NCBI GenBank assembly: GCA_050303815.1
Contig: JBNLCM010000054.1
Location: 1 to 36,982, forward strand
DNA length: 36,982 nt
Reading direction: 5' to 3'
Origin: Cognatazoarcus sp050303815
GTDB taxonomy: Bacteria; Pseudomonadota; Gammaproteobacteria; Burkholderiales; Rhodocyclaceae
Below, in pieces: positions 35,135 through 36,982 of this stretch (the first letter of the stretch is position 1; each line of letters begins with the position of its first letter). The notes under the pieces were generated by a model. The model saw only the letters and a program-made list of their open reading frames with translations, ran no database searches and was not told the origin of the DNA. The position numbers and the translations under genes are program-made.

Positions 35135-35184
35135 TCGCGGTGGACGTGGTGAGTCGGGGGGTGACCCGGTCACGCGCACCGCGA
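35135..35184. terminator. Nested inverted repeat after tRNA-Leu(UAG)
   Basis: TCGCGGTG (35135-35142) and CACCGCGA (35177-35184) are inverted copies. Between them lies a second palindrome, GTGAC-CCG-GTCAC (35161-35173). The element starts 9 bp after the tRNA and may help end its transcript. No T-tract follows, so it could also be an operator for the downstream membrane-protein gene. Confidence 0.4.
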
Positions 35185-35255
35185 TCTTGCGCCTGCCGCG
35201 CGCGCAGTCGAGTCCCTGGGGATTCCGCGGCGCTGCGCGCCTCGCCGGTCACCGG

Positions 35256-36982
35256 ATGAAGCCAGACCTCCAGATGACAGCCCCGCAGCCCGCCGTGTCG
35301 CCACCGAGGTGGGCCGCCCTGCGCGACGGCCCGGTGGTCGCGGCGATCGCCTTCCTGCTGGGGGGGCTGCTGGGTCTCAAGCCGGTGTTCGACTACGATC
35401 TTTTCTGGCATCTCGCCAACGGCCGCGAGATGCTGGCGAGCGGCGAGATCGTCAGCCGCGAGGTCTTTTCCTTCACGCACCCGGGCGCTCCCTTCAAGAA
35501 CCAGTGGTGGCTGGCGCAACTCCTCATGTTCGGGCTGTGGAGCGCGCTGGGACCGACCGGGCTCGTGGCGCTGAAGGTGCTGGTCGCCGGCGCCGTCTCG
35601 TGCTTTGTTTTTCTGACCTCTCGCCTGCTGGGTGCGGGTGCGGGCGTGGCGCTGTTTGCGGGCGTGCTGGCGGTCCTGGTCGGCATCCAGCGGTACGTGG
35701 ATCGGCCCGAGCTTTTCACGCTCCTGTTGCTGGCCGCCCTGGCGTGGGCGCTGCATGCGTGGCGCGATGGCCGATCCCCCTGGCAATGCCTGGCGCCGAT
35801 TCCGCCCCTGATGGTGGTCTGGGACTGGCTGCATGGTGCGCTCTTCGGCTTGGTCTATCTGCTGGGTTTCGTGATCAGCGTACATCTCGCGCGGCGACTG
35901 AACTGGCGTGGCGCGGGACGGGATGCGGGGTCGATGCGCAGCCTCAACCTGTGCCTCGCGGCGACACTGCTGGCCATGCTGGCCAACCCGTGGGGCCTGG
36001 CAAGCTACGGGGACTACCTGAGCCTTGGCAGCGGAGAAGGACGGGCCGCATTCAAGCAGGTGCTCGAATTCACGAGTTCGACCTGGACGTCGAATCCATC
36101 CTTCATCTTCCTGTTTGCGATCACGGCGCTGGGGCTTGGTCTGACCATTCGGCGGATCGGGCCGACCGGACCCTGCCTGTTCCTGGGGTTCGGCGTCCTG
36201 GCGTGGGAGTACATCCGCGTGACGGGCGTCTACATGATTGTCAGCGCGCCGTACCTGGCTGCCGCGATGGCGGTCTTGCTGAGGGACGGGCGGGCCGTCT
36301 GGCAATGGAGCATGCGCGCGGTGCTGAGCGGCCTGATCGCCCTGTCGGCGGCCTTCGCGTGGGACATCAAGATGGGCGCCGCGAACAACCCCGATCGACT
36401 GGGCATGACGCTCGACGAACAGTTCTTCCCGGTCGGCGCCGTGCGGGTGGTGAAGGCGCTGGGTCTGGCCGGGAACGGCTACAACACGGGGCACTTCGGC
36501 GGCTACCTGGCATTTCACCTGTATCCGGATGCGCGGATCTTCCAGTACAACTTCCCGAAGGTGTTCGGCGACTCGTACCGATTCGCGCAAGCTGGTGGGC
36601 AGGAGGAACTGGCACGCTGGAACATCGCCTACGGTTTCGTCGGCCTGCCCAACGAGCTGCAGTTGCTGTTCCCGTCCGCCCGCTGGGCGCGGATCTACCG
36701 CGATCCAGCCGGGGCGCTGGTCCTGCGACGGACGCCGGAAAACCAGGACATCATTGCGCGCTTCGAGTCGCGCTGGTTCCACCCCGGCTTGCCGGACGGA
36801 CGGTTGAGCGAACTGGCCCGGAATCCGCAGACCTCGAGTCGCTTGATCCACGAGGCCCTCATCTATCTGGCCTATCGTCGTGACGACCGGATTGCCAACT
36901 GGCTGCGATCGCACTGGGCGCGGAACGGCCAGGCCATCGAAGGCGAGGATGTGGCCCTGCTGGCGATTGCATCGTCTTGGAA
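35256..36982 (+). CDS. Multi-pass membrane protein, possible GT-C-type glycosyltransferase (partial, runs off the right edge)
   Basis: An open frame runs from ATG 35256 to the window end, 575 codons, with no stop. At least eight hydrophobic segments are visible, including VVAAIAFLLGGLLGL, LKVLVAGAVSCFVFL, FTLLLLAALAWAL, LVYLLGFVISVHL, LCLAATLLAMLANP, FIFLFAITALGLGL and VLSGLIALSAAFAW. After the first TM comes FDYDLFWHLANGREMLASGE followed by SFTHPG and NQWWLAQLLMF. This DxD-like loop and downstream FSFT/WLAQ pattern resemble uncharacterised GT-C-fold membrane proteins that may use polyprenyl-phosphate sugars. The C-terminal soluble part (about 400 on) holds DEQFFPVGAVRVVKALGLAG. ATG 35274 is an alternative start. 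The family assignment is tentative and no reaction is claimed. Confidence 0.7.
   Translation, partial: MKPDLQMTAPQPAVSPPRWAALRDGPVVAAIAFLLGGLLGLKPVFDYDLFWHLANGREMLASGEIVSREVFSFTHPGAPFKNQWWLAQLLMFGLWSALGPTGLVALKVLVAGAVSCFVFLTSRLLGAGAGVALFAGVLAVLVGIQRYVDRPELFTLLLLAALAWALHAWRDGRSPWQCLAPIPPLMVVWDWLHGALFGLVYLLGFVISVHLARRLNWRGAGRDAGSMRSLNLCLAATLLAMLANPWGLASYGDYLSLGSGEGRAAFKQVLEFTSSTWTSNPSFIFLFAITALGLGLTIRRIGPTGPCLFLGFGVLAWEYIRVTGVYMIVSAPYLAAAMAVLLRDGRAVWQWSMRAVLSGLIALSAAFAWDIKMGAANNPDRLGMTLDEQFFPVGAVRVVKALGLAGNGYNTGHFGGYLAFHLYPDARIFQYNFPKVFGDSYRFAQAGGQEELARWNIAYGFVGLPNELQLLFPSARWARIYRDPAGALVLRRTPENQDIIARFESRWFHPGLPDGRLSELARNPQTSSRLIHEALIYLAYRRDDRIANWLRSHWARNGQAIEGEDVALLAIASSW

Noticed and set aside
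33783..36914. A 1043-codon minus-strand open frame
   Set aside because: It runs antisense through the AttH-like gene, a tRNA-Leu and the membrane-protein gene, and its Arg/Gln/Pro-rich residues match no family. It is a high-GC shadow frame.

Overview
The window is high-GC chromosomal DNA from a Gram-negative proteobacterium. The gene content points to a betaproteobacterium, possibly Rhodocyclales-like: minC-minD-minE next to hslO and tex, a Pat-type acetyltransferase, hopanoid-type squalene genes and selenouridine genes. The taxon is inferred from protein style and gene order; no database search was run. Genes are densely packed, often with ATGA or TGATG start/stop overlaps, and nearly every long open frame opposite a gene is a high-GC shadow.

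Layout. (1) 1-1572: the right end of an integrated element. It holds a truncated hypothetical gene and a P4-type tyrosine integrase pointing away from a tRNA-Leu(UAA), whose 3' end is the likely attachment site. The rest of the island lies left of the window. (2) 1573-7199, minus strand: tex, an ArsC/Spx-family protein, an Hsp33 that has lost all four zinc/redox cysteines, minC, minD, minE and tRNA-Leu(UAA). (3) 7307-12724: a small exported protein, CnoX-type thioredoxin/TPR chaperone, hexose-6-phosphate mutarotase, a TfoX C-terminal-domain protein, a rho-independent terminator and a Pat-type acyl-CoA-synthetase/GNAT fusion. (4) 12966-16798: a five-PAS membrane histidine kinase and a 512-bp gap containing a 100-bp near-perfect hairpin. 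(5) 16799-20996: gabD-like dehydrogenase, a methyltransferase, and divergent selU and selD for 2-selenouridine tRNA modification. (6) 20986-25882: tesA, an orphan YbbA/LolD-like ABC ATPase, a bacteriohemerythrin, and hpnC-hpnD-hpnE for squalene synthesis. (7) 25956-29599: a STAS-like protein and an alpha-methylacyl-CoA racemase / acyl-CoA dehydrogenase / 3-hydroxyacyl-CoA dehydrogenase operon. (8) 29698-34970: an AraC regulator followed by a tightly coupled ABC ATPase, large FtsX-type permease and AttH/CrtC-like exported protein. (9) 35042-36982: tRNA-Leu(UAG) and a partial multi-pass membrane protein that runs off the right edge.

No new defence system, CRISPR array or insertion sequence was found. 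The most unusual items are the cysteine-free Hsp33, which shares the window with a CXXC-bearing CnoX; the 16489-16588 inverted repeat; the island junction at tRNA-Leu with its GCGGGTAG repeats; and the AraC-ABC-permease-AttH module.
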